DNA from: Pseudomonas sp. LFM046
Lineage (GTDB): Bacteria; Pseudomonadota; Gammaproteobacteria; Pseudomonadales; Pseudomonadaceae
DNA length: 64,000 nucleotides
Direction of reading: 5' to 3'
NCBI RefSeq assembly: GCF_000949385.2
Contig: NZ_JYKO02000001.1
Coordinates: 2,194,620-2,258,619, forward strand
Shown here: positions 16,171 through 25,295 of the stretch, in pieces
How the letters are laid out: every line of letters starts with the position of its first letter
How positions within the stretch are numbered: the stretch's first letter is position 1
The notes under the pieces: model-generated
Database searches by the model: none
What the model saw: the letters and a program-made list of their open reading frames with translations, nothing else
What the model was told of the DNA's origin: nothing
Position numbers and translations under genes: made by a program

Positions 16171-16527
16171 TCAATCCTTGTGCAGGGCGGTCTTCAGGTC
16201 CAGGTAGCCGCCGCCATTGATCACTCGGTTGTAGCCCAATCCCTGCAGGGTGTCCTGGGCGATGCCGGAGCGGCGGCCGCTGCGGCAGTAAACCACTATG
16301 GGGGTGTTCTTGTCCGGCGCGACTTCGGTGATTCGCTGACCGATTTCTTCAAAGCCGATATTGCGTGCGCCGGGGATTGCGCCCTGGGCGATTTCTTCCG
16401 GGGTACGTACATCGATAAGAACGGCATTGGGCTGCTGCATGGCTTCGACGGCGGCAGCCTGGTCGGTATCGCCGGCGGCAGCCGGCAGGCTCAGGGAGAG
16501 GAGGAGAACTGCAAGGAGGTTTCGCAT
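16171..16527 (-). CDS. Periplasmic rhodanese-like sulfurtransferase
   Basis: A 118-aa protein. The start is the internal ATG at 16527 (RBS AAGGAG on the minus strand), which leaves a clean signal peptide MRNLLAVLLLSLSLPAAAG. A single rhodanese domain follows: AVLIDVRTPEEIAQGAIPGA, and the active-site loop VVYCRSGRRS with catalytic Cys. It is first gene of a two-gene unit with the cytochrome; a role in thiol or sulfane sulfur transfer is expected from the family. Confidence 0.9.
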   Translation of the reverse strand: MRNLLAVLLLSLSLPAAAGDTDQAAAVEAMQQPNAVLIDVRTPEEIAQGAIPGARNIGFEEIGQRITEVAPDKNTPIVVYCRSGRRSGIAQDTLQGLGYNRVINGGGYLDLKTALHKD

Positions 16528-16672
16528 GACGATGGCTCCTTCTAAGGCATGTCCGGGCAAATTATCACAATTGCCCGAAGGGGGCGCAGGCCGTTAGGAT
16601 CGCGGCTTTCCGTCATAACCAGAGCTTTTTTCGAAGCCCGTTTCGGGCGTCTTCAGCTCTTAAGGAGAGGCC

Positions 16673-17560
16673 ATGCTGGCCGAGTTGTTTGCGGTCATGG
16701 CGCCGGTGCTGATAGTGGCCGGCATCGGCTACGGTTGGGCCCGTTCCGGACAGCCCTATCCCACTGAATTCATCGCACGCCTGGTGCTGAATGTCGGCAC
16801 GCCAAGCCTGGTGCTCTCCACCCTCAGCCGTACCGAGATCGACCGCCACGCCTTCGGCCAACTGGCCATCGCCTGCCTGCTGGTGATGCTGGCGATGGGG
16901 CTGATCGGCACCTTGCTCAGCCGGGTGTTCCGCCAGGACTGGCGCATCCTGGTGCCGGCCTATCTGTTTCCCAACTCCGGCAACATGGGGCTGCCCATTA
17001 CCCTCTATGCCTTCGGCGAGAAGGGGCTGGCGCTCGCGGTGGCTTTCTTCCTGGTGCTTTCGGTGGGGCATTTCAGCCTGGGCCTGCTGTTGTCCGGCAG
17101 TGAGCGATCGCCAAGACGGCTGCTGGCCAATCCCATCATCATCAGCCTGGCGTTGGCCCTGCCACTGGTGATCTGGGACATCGAGCTGCCGCGCTGGCTG
17201 ACCAACACCATCGGCCTGTTGGGCGGCATGACCATTCCGCTGATGCTGCTGACCCTTGGAGTGTCGCTCGCCAGCATCCGGGTGCATCACCTGGGCAACG
17301 GCATGCTGCTGGGCGCCCTGCGGATTCTCTGTGGCGCTGCCGCAGGCTGGCTGGTGGGCTGGCTGCTCGGGCTGCCGCCGCTCGCCCAGGGCGTGCTGGT
17401 GATGCAGTCGGCAATGCCGGTGGCAGTGTTCAACTATCTGTTCGCGGTACGCGCAGGCCGTTCGCCGGAAGCGGTGGCGAGCCTGGTGATGTGCTCGACG
17501 CTGCTGTCCTTCGTGTTGATTCCAGTGCTGCTGGCATGGTGGCTACCCGCGCTGCGTTGA
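16673..17560 (+). CDS. AEC-family transporter (auxin efflux carrier type)
   Basis: A 295-aa inner-membrane protein with RBS AAGGAGAG and about ten hydrophobic segments. It shows the AEC marks LNVGTPSLVLSTLSR in the first bundle and LFPNSGNMGLPITLYAFGEKG, containing the conserved Asn-Gly-Pro break, in the middle. Family members move organic anions such as malate or malonate; the substrate here cannot be deduced. It is transcribed divergently from the rhodanese gene with 145 bases between, and appears monocistronic. Confidence 0.87.
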   Translation: MLAELFAVMAPVLIVAGIGYGWARSGQPYPTEFIARLVLNVGTPSLVLSTLSRTEIDRHAFGQLAIACLLVMLAMGLIGTLLSRVFRQDWRILVPAYLFPNSGNMGLPITLYAFGEKGLALAVAFFLVLSVGHFSLGLLLSGSERSPRRLLANPIIISLALALPLVIWDIELPRWLTNTIGLLGGMTIPLMLLTLGVSLASIRVHHLGNGMLLGALRILCGAAAGWLVGWLLGLPPLAQGVLVMQSAMPVAVFNYLFAVRAGRSPEAVASLVMCSTLLSFVLIPVLLAWWLPALR

Positions 17561-17610
17561 CCGCCTCGGGGCGGTGCGCAGCACAGGATGACCAGTGGTT
17601 GCGGTGATGA

Positions 17611-17706
17611 TCAGCTGACCAGACGGGTCAGGTTGGGAAGGATGAGAATCACTGTGGTGGCAAAGACGATCAGGCTCGCTTGCCGCATTTTCGGCTGCTT
17701 GAACAT
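17611..17706 (-). CDS. Small single-span membrane protein, 31 aa
   Basis: A 31-codon frame beginning MFKQPKMRQASLIVF and ending LPNLTRLVS, with a positive N-terminus and one hydrophobic segment of about 14 residues (ASLIVFATTVILIL). RBS AAAGG is weak. The composition looks like a real small membrane protein rather than a shadow, but there is no independent support. The function is unknown. Confidence 0.45.
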   Translation of the reverse strand: MFKQPKMRQASLIVFATTVILILPNLTRLVS

Positions 17707-18153
17707 GGCCAACTGCCTTTATTGTTGTTGGAGACGCCTCGGACGGGGCTCCCTACGGCCGGCCCCATCCGTGCCTTCCTCCGTGGCTAGGGACAAAAGG
17801 CCGCCCCGGCATAACCCGGCAGCGGCCACTTGCATTTCCAACTCTAGGGGGCGCATCACATTCCCCTTATATCGGTTGGTGACTACCAACCGTTCCCTAG
17901 TAATTCCTGGCTATTGAGTTTCGCGGGTCTTCGGTGAAGGTCCCGAGGCCAGACACATTCCTTTCATGTTGGCCAGCAGCTGGCCACTACCTGACCGTTC
18001 GTCTGAGCGCAGCGGTCAATGGTGCTGAGCATTTCCGTCATTGAGCCCATGGCCTATAGCGATAAGGTAGCCACGGCCTGCCGGGAAGCCGGCGGAGAAC
18101 GTACAAGAACAACAGGCACTCCAGGTGCCGCCCAGCTGCCTCAAGAGGACGCC
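17707..18153. promoter_or_regulatory. Upstream region of the thiolase/FadB-like operon
   Basis: About 450 bases without a convincing gene. A 17-base palindrome TGGCCAGC-A-GCTGGCCA at 17970-17986 could be an operator for the fatty-acid oxidation operon downstream. No known operator sequence, such as a PsrA box, was recognised. Confidence 0.4.
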
Positions 18154-19359
18154 ATGACCGAAGCATTCATTTTCGACGCGGTGCGCACGCCCCGCGGCAA
18201 GGGCAAGAAGGATGGCGCTCTGTACAGCGTCAAGCCGGTCAACCTGATCGCCGGCCTGCTGCGCGCCCTGGCCGAGCGCAACGACCTGGACACCAGCCAG
18301 GTGGACGACATCGTCCTTGGTTGCGTGACTCCGGTAGGCGACCAGGGGGCCGACATCGCCAAGACGGCCGCGTTGGTGGCCGACTGGGACGAAACGGTCT
18401 CGGGCCAGCAGATCAACCGGTTCTGCGCCTCGGGCCTGGAGGCGGTGAACCTGGCGGCGATGAAGGTGCGCTCGGGCTTCGAGGATCTGGTGGTGGCCGG
18501 TGGCGTGGAATCCATGTCCCGCGTGCCCATGGGATCGGATGGCGGCGCCTGGGCCATGGACCCGGAAACCAACTTCCACACCAGCTTCGTGCCCCAGGGT
18601 ATCGGCGCCGACCTGATCGCCACCCTGGAGGGCTTCAGCCGCGCGGATGTCGATGCCTTCGCCCTGCGTTCCCAGCAGAAGGCTGCTCTCGCCCGTGCCA
18701 GCGGTGCGTTCGAGAAATCCCTGGTTCCGGTCATCGACCAGAACGGCGTCGTGCTGCTGGACCACGATGAGTTCATTCGTGGCGACTCCACCCTGGAAGG
18801 CCTTGGCGCCCTGAAACCCAGTTTCGAGATGATGGGGCAGATGGGCTTCGACGCCACCGCCCTGCGCAAATACAGCCAGGTCGAGCGTATCGAGCACGTG
18901 CATACCCCGGGCAACAGCTCCGGCATCGTCGACGGCGCCGCCGCCATGCTCATCGGCTCCGCTGCCAAGGGCCGGGAGTTGGGGCTGAAGCCTCGGGCGC
19001 GCATTGTCGCGACCGCCGTCACCAGCACCGACCCGACCATCATGCTCACCGGCCCCGCACCGGCCACTCGCAAGGCCCTGGCCAAGGCCGGCCTGAAGGT
19101 GGAGGACATCGACCTGTTCGAGGTGAACGAAGCCTTCGCCTCGGTGGTGATGAAGTTCATGAAGGACATGGGCGTGCCGGAGGACAAGGTCAACGTCAAC
19201 GGCGGCTCCATCGCCATGGGCCACCCGCTGGGCGCCACCGGCTGCGCCATCCTCGGCACCCTGCTGGATGAGCTGGAGGCGCGCAATCTGCGCTACGGCC
19301 TGGCCACCCTCTGCGTAGGCGGCGGCATGGGTATCGCAACGATCATCGAGAAGGTTTGA
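18154..19359 (+). CDS. Acetyl-CoA C-acyltransferase (thiolase)
   Basis: A 401-aa protein. ATG 18154 is chosen over an upstream in-frame codon because of RBS CAAGAGGA and the standard N-terminus [17 protein letters not shown]. The nucleophile Cys is in [19 protein letters not shown]; the second-site residues are [18 protein letters not shown] and CVGGGMGIA. It cleaves 3-ketoacyl-CoA with CoA in beta-oxidation. It is first gene of an operon with the FadB-like multifunctional enzyme 14 bases downstream. Confidence 0.93.
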   Translation: MTEAFIFDAVRTPRGKGKKDGALYSVKPVNLIAGLLRALAERNDLDTSQVDDIVLGCVTPVGDQGADIAKTAALVADWDETVSGQQINRFCASGLEAVNLAAMKVRSGFEDLVVAGGVESMSRVPMGSDGGAWAMDPETNFHTSFVPQGIGADLIATLEGFSRADVDAFALRSQQKAALARASGAFEKSLVPVIDQNGVVLLDHDEFIRGDSTLEGLGALKPSFEMMGQMGFDATALRKYSQVERIEHVHTPGNSSGIVDGAAAMLIGSAAKGRELGLKPRARIVATAVTSTDPTIMLTGPAPATRKALAKAGLKVEDIDLFEVNEAFASVVMKFMKDMGVPEDKVNVNGGSIAMGHPLGATGCAILGTLLDELEARNLRYGLATLCVGGGMGIATIIEKV

Positions 19360-19373
19360 GGCGGAGAAGAAAA

Positions 19374-21518
19374 ATGACAGACGCCATCCGATACGAAAAA
19401 GGCCAGGACAATATCGTCGTCCTGACCCTGGACATGCCCGGCCAGAGCGCCAACACCATGAATGCGGTGTACCGCGAGGCCATGGGCAAGACCGTCGAAC
19501 GCCTCGAAGCCGAGAAAGACAGCATCGCCGGTGTGATCATCACCTCGGGCAAGAAGACCTTCTTCGCCGGCGGCGACCTCAATGAGCTGATCAAGGTCAG
19601 CAAGGCCGACGCCAGTGCCTTCTACCAGATGGTGCTGGGCATCAAGGGCCAGCTGCGCCGCCTGGAAACCCTCGGCAAGCCCGTGGTGGCTGCCATCAAC
19701 GGCGCCGCGCTGGGTGGCGGCTGGGAAATCTGCCTGGCCTGCCATCACCGCATCGCCCTGAACGACAACAGCGTGCAACTGGGCCTTCCGGAAGTGACCC
19801 TCGGCCTTCTGCCCGGCGGTGGCGGCGTGGTGCGCATGGTTCGCCTGTTGGGCATCGAGAAGGCACTGCCGTATCTGGCCGAGGGCAGGAAAGTGCGTCC
19901 GGAGCAGGCCCTCAAGGCTGGTCTGATACACGATCTGGCCCAGGATCAGGCGGACCTGCTCGCCAAGGCCCGTGCCTGGATTGCCGCGAATCCCAAGGCC
20001 GTGCAGCCCTGGGATGCGCCGGGCTACAAGATTCCCGGCGGCACCCCATCCAGCCCCAATGTGGCGCAGATGCTGGCCATTGCCCCGTCCGTGCTGCGGG
20101 ACAAGACCAAGGGCTGTTTCCCGGCGCCGGAGAAAATCATGTGCGCCGCCGTGGAGGGCGCCCAGGTGGACTTCGATACCGCCCAGCTGATCGAGGCGCG
20201 CTACTTCACCGAGCTGACCACCGGCCAAGTGGCGAAGAACATGATCGGCACCTTCTGGTTCCAACTGAACCAGATCAATGCCGGCAGCTCGCGGCCCAAG
20301 GGCCCAGCACCCTATGTGACCAGGAAGGTGGGTGTGCTCGGCGCCGGCATGATGGGCGCGGGCATCGCCTATGTCTCGGCCATCGCCGGCATCGACGTGG
20401 TGCTCAAGGACGTGTCGGTTGAAGCGGCGGAGAAGGGCAAGGCCTACTCGCAAGGCCTGCTGGACCCGCTGGTGAGCCGTGGCCACATGGCCGTCGAGAC
20501 ACGCGACAGTATCCTCGCGCGGATCAAACCCACCGCCAGCGATGCGGACTTCGAAGGCTGCGATTTGATCATCGAGGCCGTGTTCGAGAATCGCGAGTTG
20601 AAGGGCAAGGTCAGCGCCGCCGCTGAAGCTGCCGCGCTACCGGATGCAGTAATCGCCTCCAATACTTCCACCTTGCCCATCACCGGTCTGGCGAAGGCGG
20701 TGTCGAAACCCGAGAAGTTCATCGGCCTGCATTTCTTCAGCCCGGTGGACCGCATGCCGCTGGTGGAGATCATCCGTGGCGAGAAGACCTCGGACGAAAC
20801 CCTGGCCCGTGCTTTTGACTACGTCCTGCAGATCAAGAAGACCCCCATCGTGGTCAACGACAGCCGCGGCTTCTTCACCTCGCGGGTGTTCGGCACCTTC
20901 ACCAATGAAGGCATCGCGATGCTGGGCGAGGGCGTCTCCGCCGCGATGATCGAGAACGAGACCCGCAAGGCCGGTATGCCGGTGGGGCCCCTGGCCATTT
21001 CCGATGAAGTGTCCATGAGCCTGATGACCCATATCCGCAACCAGACGGCCGAGGACCTCAAGGCCGAAGGCAAGGTCATGCCGCTGCATCCGGCCTTCGC
21101 CGTGATCGATCTGATGGTCAACGAGTACAAGCGCCCCGGCAAAGCGGCGGGTGGCGGCTTCTACGACTACCCGGCGGGGGGCAGGAAACACCTGTGGCCG
21201 GAGCTGAAGGCACGCTTCGAAAAGGCCGACAAGCAGATCCCGCAGGAGGACGTTCGCGACCGCATTCTCTTCATCCAGGCCATCGAGACCGTGCGTTGCG
21301 TGGAGGAGGGTGTGTTGCACTCCACCGCCGATGCCAACGTTGGTTCCATCTTCGGCATCGGCTTCGCTGCCTGGACGGGCGGGGCGCTGCAGTTCATCAA
21401 CCAGTACGGCCCGCGTGACTTCGTCGCCCGCGCCCGTTACCTGGCTGAGCAGTACGGCGAGCGCTTCGAGCCGCCGGCGCTGCTGTTGGACAAGGCGGCC
21501 AGGGGCGAGTGGTTCTGA
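19374..21518 (+). CDS. Enoyl-CoA hydratase/3-hydroxyacyl-CoA dehydrogenase (FadB/FadJ-like)
   Basis: A 714-aa protein; ATG 19374 has RBS GGAGAAG. The N-terminal crotonase domain shows FFAGGDLNEL and NGAALGGGWEICLACHHRIA. The dehydrogenase half begins with the NAD loop GVLGAGMMGAGIAYVSAIAG and has FIGLHFFSPVDRMPLVEII with the catalytic His. The two activities convert enoyl-CoA to 3-ketoacyl-CoA, which the upstream thiolase then cleaves. Together the two genes make a full beta-oxidation cycle minus the dehydrogenase. A terminator follows. Confidence 0.93.
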   Translation: MTDAIRYEKGQDNIVVLTLDMPGQSANTMNAVYREAMGKTVERLEAEKDSIAGVIITSGKKTFFAGGDLNELIKVSKADASAFYQMVLGIKGQLRRLETLGKPVVAAINGAALGGGWEICLACHHRIALNDNSVQLGLPEVTLGLLPGGGGVVRMVRLLGIEKALPYLAEGRKVRPEQALKAGLIHDLAQDQADLLAKARAWIAANPKAVQPWDAPGYKIPGGTPSSPNVAQMLAIAPSVLRDKTKGCFPAPEKIMCAAVEGAQVDFDTAQLIEARYFTELTTGQVAKNMIGTFWFQLNQINAGSSRPKGPAPYVTRKVGVLGAGMMGAGIAYVSAIAGIDVVLKDVSVEAAEKGKAYSQGLLDPLVSRGHMAVETRDSILARIKPTASDADFEGCDLIIEAVFENRELKGKVSAAAEAAALPDAVIASNTSTLPITGLAKAVSKPEKFIGLHFFSPVDRMPLVEIIRGEKTSDETLARAFDYVLQIKKTPIVVNDSRGFFTSRVFGTFTNEGIAMLGEGVSAAMIENETRKAGMPVGPLAISDEVSMSLMTHIRNQTAEDLKAEGKVMPLHPAFAVIDLMVNEYKRPGKAAGGGFYDYPAGGRKHLWPELKARFEKADKQIPQEDVRDRILFIQAIETVRCVEEGVLHSTADANVGSIFGIGFAAWTGGALQFINQYGPRDFVARARYLAEQYGERFEPPALLLDKAARGEWF

Positions 21519-21536
21519 GGCGGCCTTGAGAAACGA

Positions 21537-21568
21537 AAAACCGGCTCCTTGTGAGCCGGTTTTCCTTT
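21537..21568 (+). terminator. Rho-independent terminator after the FadB-like gene
   Basis: AAAACCGGCTC, loop CCTTGT, GAGCCGGTTTT, then a pyrimidine tail. The symmetrical A/T flanks could also serve the converging small gene at 21608. Confidence 0.85.
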
Positions 21569-21607
21569 GGGCCTGACGTGCCGCGCCAGATGGATCTGGC
21601 CAGGGGC

Positions 21608-21871
21608 TCAGCCCATCCAGACACAGGTGCCCTTCTCCAGGCAGTCCAACTTGAACGGTGCGGGAACCTGGGGCAGATCGCGCTGCGGCGGGTTGCCGGA
21701 ATGGCCACGCAGCGCCAGCTCGGTGGTGATGCCACGGCTCATGTTGTGATTGGCTTCTATGTTCTTGGCCACCGCACCTACGGAGCCGTGGGCCCAGCCG
21801 ATCAACGAGAATCCGTTGGTCATGACGGCCAGGGCGGTCAGGAAATAGAGTCGGTTTCTGTGCTGTTTCAT
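21608..21871 (-). CDS. Small exported protein of unknown function, 87 aa
   Basis: The ORF continues upstream, but the ATG at 21871 gives a signal-like N-terminus, MKQHRNRLYFLTALAVMTNG. The mature part contains two Cys (KLDCLEKGTCVWMG) that could form a disulfide. It lies 23 bases downstream of another small membrane protein on the same strand; the two probably form an operon. I do not recognise the family. Confidence 0.6.
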   Translation of the reverse strand: MKQHRNRLYFLTALAVMTNGFSLIGWAHGSVGAVAKNIEANHNMSRGITTELALRGHSGNPPQRDLPQVPAPFKLDCLEKGTCVWMG

Positions 21872-21894
21872 TTCGCTGGCGCCTGTTCCTGATG

Positions 21895-22119
21895 TCAGCC
21901 CTGGTGTCTGCCGGTCGACTTTTTCTGGCTCGCCAGCAGCACCGGGATGCTCTGGCTGAGTTGCTGGTAGAAGCCCATGGAGGCGTCCGTGGGACTCACT
22001 CCGATGCGGCCGCGCTCGTAACCGAAGCTGACAGCGAGAACCACCATCACCACGACGAAATACAGGCCGAGGCTGGCGAGGGCGCCGTTGCGTGCGTATT
22101 TGAGGGTGAGGTTGCTCAT
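21895..22119 (-). CDS. Small single-span membrane protein, 74 aa
   Basis: MSNLTLKYARNGALASLGLY is followed by a strong transmembrane segment (YFVVVMVVLAVSFGY) and a soluble tail ending KKSTGRHQG. The RBS is GGAGAGTCCACAG on the minus strand. It is the first gene of a two-gene unit with the Cys-containing small protein. The function is unknown. Confidence 0.65.
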   Translation of the reverse strand: MSNLTLKYARNGALASLGLYFVVVMVVLAVSFGYERGRIGVSPTDASMGFYQQLSQSIPVLLASQKKSTGRHQG

Positions 22120-22461
22120 CTGTGGACTCTCCGCGACCGGGGGACTTGGGATGGGCGTAGAGTCGCGAAAAACGTTTCGATGAAAAAACGACGTTCAAGC
22201 ATGGTAACTATCGACGGGACCAATAGTTCCTTCGGACGCTGTCAATTTTCCTTGACGTGCTTCGAGAGGCCGCGTGCTAGAGCCACGTGGCAGGCAGACC
22301 GGGGGAGGAGTGGCAGGGCTATTGAGGCCTTCAATGGCCCCATTGAATTCTCATGCTGGGCGAATGGACCGAGCGGTATTTCAATCACTTCTGTGCTGTG
22401 TTAAATAAAACGCACATTTTCCCTACATAGAGTCTCTCTGCATTTCAGGAACCATGAGCTA
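22120..22461. other. Intergenic stretch with no gene seen
   Basis: About 340 bases between divergent genes. It is AT-richer near 22380-22440, where the promoter for the GATase gene is expected; TTAAAT-like and CATAGAG boxes are present but not convincing. No repeat was recognised. Confidence 0.4.
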
Positions 22462-23181
22462 ATGCCACTTCGCATCTGCATTCTCGAAACTGACATTCTC
22501 CGCCCCGAACTGGTCGACCAATACAAAGGCTACGGCCTGATGTTCGAGCAGCTGTTTGCCAAACAGCCGATTGCCGCGGAGTTCAGTGCCTATAACGTGG
22601 TGCAGGGGCATTACCCGCCTGATGGGGAGCGGTTCGACGCGTATCTGGTGACTGGCAGCAAGGCCGATTCCTTCGGAAACGATCCCTGGATCGTGAAACT
22701 CAAGGAGTTCCTGCTGGAGCGCTACGAGGCCGGCGACAAGCTGCTGGGCGTGTGCTTCGGCCACCAGTTGCTGGCTCTGTTGCTTGGCGGTCGCACCGAG
22801 CGCGCCACCCAGGGTTGGGGTGTGGGTACCCACAGTTACCAGTTGAAGCAAAAGCCGGAATGGATGACGCCCGCACTGGAGGATCTGACCCTGCTGATCA
22901 GCCATCAGGACCAGGTCACCGAACTGCCGGCGAACGCCACCCTGCTGGCTTCCAGCGACTTCTGCCCGAACGCCGCCTATACCATCGGTGACCAGGTGCT
23001 GTGCTTCCAGGGCCACCCGGAATTCGTTCATGACTACTCCCGCGCGTTGCTGGACCTGCGCCAGGATTTCCTGGGTGACGAGGTCTACAAGCAGGGCGTG
23101 AGCAGCCTGGATCGCGCCCATCAGGGTACCGCTGTCGCTGAGTGGATGATGCGCTTCGTCGCCCGCGACCGCGCCGCCTGA
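22462..23181 (+). CDS. Class I glutamine amidotransferase-like protein (GMP synthase-like)
   Basis: A 239-aa stand-alone GATase1 domain. The catalytic Cys is in LLGVCFGHQLLALLLGG, and the His/Glu pair is in CFQGHPEFVHDYS. The N-terminus MPLRICILETDILRPELVDQY resembles proteins annotated as glutamine amidotransferase or gamma-glutamyl hydrolase type, such as PuuD-like and GuaA-like single domains. It may act on gamma-glutamyl amides. The specific substrate is not clear. A terminator follows. Confidence 0.85.
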   Translation: MPLRICILETDILRPELVDQYKGYGLMFEQLFAKQPIAAEFSAYNVVQGHYPPDGERFDAYLVTGSKADSFGNDPWIVKLKEFLLERYEAGDKLLGVCFGHQLLALLLGGRTERATQGWGVGTHSYQLKQKPEWMTPALEDLTLLISHQDQVTELPANATLLASSDFCPNAAYTIGDQVLCFQGHPEFVHDYSRALLDLRQDFLGDEVYKQGVSSLDRAHQGTAVAEWMMRFVARDRAA

Positions 23182-23199
23182 ACCTTCGGTCCGGACATG

Positions 23200-23227
23200 A
23201 AAAGCCCGCCAATTCGGCGGGCTTTTT
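23200..23227. terminator. Rho-independent terminator, likely bidirectional
   Basis: AAAAGCCCGCC, loop AATT, CGGCGGGCTTTTT. It lies between the converging GATase and corA-like genes and has T-runs on both strands. Confidence 0.9.
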
Positions 23228-23245
23228 CGTTGCGGCGTTTGGCGG

Positions 23246-24217
23246 CTAGAGCCAGCCGTAGTGTTTGAAGCTGGCGTAGAGCGCCGTGCAGCCGGTCGCC
23301 ACCACCCCAAGGACGCCGAAGTAGCCGTAGTGCCAGGTGAGTTCAGGCATGTACTGGAAGTTCATGCCGTAGAGGCCGGCAATGGCGGTGGGGAAGGCGA
23401 GGATGGCTGCCCAGGCGGCGAACTTGCGCTGCACCACGCTTTGCCGGGATGACTCCAGGAGCAGGCCGATCTCGATGGCGTGGTCGGCCATCTCGCGCAG
23501 GGCGGTGAGGTCTTCCAGCAGGCGCTTGACGTGAATCGAGATGTCGCGGAAGTACGGGCGCATGTGCTTGTCGATGAAGGGGAAGTCCAGGCGCTGCAAC
23601 TCCTCGCAGATTTCCCCCATGGGGCCGATGTAGCGGCGCATGCGCAGCAGGTCGCGGCGCAGGCAGGAGATACGCTCCACATCGGCTTGGTCCAGCGGGC
23701 GCTCAAGGACGTTCTGCTCGATCTTCTCCAGCTCTGAATGGAAGCTGTCCATCATGGGCCGGTAGTTCTCCATCACGAAGCTGAGCAGCGAATACAGGAC
23801 GAAGTCCTCGCCGTGCTCCAGGAGCAGCGGTCGGGCTTCGCAGCGCTGACGAACGCGGGAGTAGGGCGCGGATTCGCCGTAGCGGGCGCTGATGATGTAG
23901 CCCTTGCCGGCGAACAGCTGGGTCTCGATGAACTGCAATTCACCGTCTACCTCGATGGGCGAGTAGACCACCAAGAACAGGGCGTCGCCGAAAGTCTCCA
24001 GCTTGGGGCGGGTGTGGCGCGTCAGGGCGTCTTCGAGGGCCAGTTCGTGCAGGTCGAACTGACGCTGCAGGTTGCTGAGTTCTTCAGCGCCAGGGTCGTG
24101 CAGGCCTATCCATACGAAATGGCCAGGCTTGCTGGCCCACTGGAGACCTTCGTCGAGGGTTATGTCGGTGACTCTCCGGCCCTTGGTGTATACAGCGGCG
24201 GCAACGACTCTACCCAT
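23246..24217 (-). CDS. CorA-family magnesium/divalent cation channel
   Basis: A 323-aa protein with a soluble alpha/beta N-terminal domain, a long helical stalk (about 150-250) and two C-terminal membrane helices. The diagnostic pore motif GLYGMNFQYMPEL is present at about residue 282-294, and the acidic MPEL loop follows. It transports Mg2+ and related divalent ions. The length and motif agree with the family. It converges on the GATase gene and seems monocistronic. Confidence 0.9.
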   Translation of the reverse strand: MGRVVAAAVYTKGRRVTDITLDEGLQWASKPGHFVWIGLHDPGAEELSNLQRQFDLHELALEDALTRHTRPKLETFGDALFLVVYSPIEVDGELQFIETQLFAGKGYIISARYGESAPYSRVRQRCEARPLLLEHGEDFVLYSLLSFVMENYRPMMDSFHSELEKIEQNVLERPLDQADVERISCLRRDLLRMRRYIGPMGEICEELQRLDFPFIDKHMRPYFRDISIHVKRLLEDLTALREMADHAIEIGLLLESSRQSVVQRKFAAWAAILAFPTAIAGLYGMNFQYMPELTWHYGYFGVLGVVATGCTALYASFKHYGWL

Positions 24218-24375
24218 GGCTCAGCGATTCCTTCATCCGTTGGCTGGAAGCATGACGCGGAGATTACCGCGCCTTGTCTTCAGAGTCTTGCCGATGGCCG
24301 GGGTTCTGCAATGGCAGGGGTTGAGCAACTGCTCTAGATTGTCCACGCCACTCGATCAGAACAAGGAGAACAGGG

Positions 24376-25233
24376 ATGGCCGAGGCCTTCAGCTTTGCCG
24401 GAGGGCGATTTCACTGCCCCTACCGGGTCTACCAATCGGCCGCCCCAGGACCGGTGCTGATCCTGTTGCCGGCTCTTGGCGTGGCGGCGCGCAAATACGA
24501 GGCCTTCGCCCTGAGCCTGGTGGCGGCTGGAAATCAGGTGCTGGTGGTGGACTGGCCCGGTCAGGGCGAAAGTGGTCCAAAGCCGAATCGCCGGCTGGAT
24601 TACGGGTATCGGGATCTGGTGGACGAGTTTGTTCCAAGCCTGCTGGCCGCTGCCCGGCAGCACTTTCCCGGCAAACGCCAGGTCCTGCTCGGACATAGCC
24701 TGGGCGGGCATATCGCAACCCTTTTCGCGGCGGCCAACCCGGACGCCGATGTCGCTGTGGTCGGGGTGGCCTGCGGCAATATCCATTATCGCCACTGGGA
24801 GGGCCGACGCAGGTTGCTGACGCCCAGCGTCGCGGTGCTCTTCAACCTGCTCACGGCGGTTTTGGGTTACCTGCCGGGCAAAGCAATCGGCTTCGGTGGG
24901 CATGAGGCACGCCGCCTGATGCGGGACTGGGGACAGGTTGCGTGGAGTGGCAATTTCGATCACCTCGGGCTGGATCTGGCCGCTGCAGATCGAAGCTCGA
25001 TACCGTCCCTCTTCATTGGCATCGTCGGCGACCCCTTTGCGCCGGAAGCCTCCACCCGTGGCCTGGCGGCCTTGATCCAGGAGCGGCCTGCGGTCCGCAT
25101 GCTGCAGTCACCGCGCCCTGCCTCGGAGAACGCCCATAGCGCCTGGCTGCGCTCACCGGCTGTGGTGGTCGAAGCGGTGGTTGGTTGGCTGGCGCTGTTA
25201 CCGTGCGCGTCCTCCACCGGTCAGGCGGTCTGA
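24376..25233 (+). CDS. Alpha/beta hydrolase
   Basis: A 285-aa protein with RBS AAGGAG upstream. Fold marks: LLPALGVAARKYEAFAL (oxyanion strand), VLVVDWPGQGESGPKP, nucleophile elbow VLLGHSLGGHIATLFA with Ser, acid in FIGIVGDPFAPE and His in ENAHSAWLRSP. It is likely a cytoplasmic esterase or lipase-like enzyme; the substrate is unknown. It is divergent from corA with 158 bases between. Confidence 0.87.
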   Translation: MAEAFSFAGGRFHCPYRVYQSAAPGPVLILLPALGVAARKYEAFALSLVAAGNQVLVVDWPGQGESGPKPNRRLDYGYRDLVDEFVPSLLAAARQHFPGKRQVLLGHSLGGHIATLFAAANPDADVAVVGVACGNIHYRHWEGRRRLLTPSVAVLFNLLTAVLGYLPGKAIGFGGHEARRLMRDWGQVAWSGNFDHLGLDLAAADRSSIPSLFIGIVGDPFAPEASTRGLAALIQERPAVRMLQSPRPASENAHSAWLRSPAVVVEAVVGWLALLPCASSTGQAV

Positions 25234-25295
25234 AATATCTTGTTACAGCCGCTAGGGTTTAGAAGGAGACCCTCAAGAAGATGTGGAGGCCTGTC

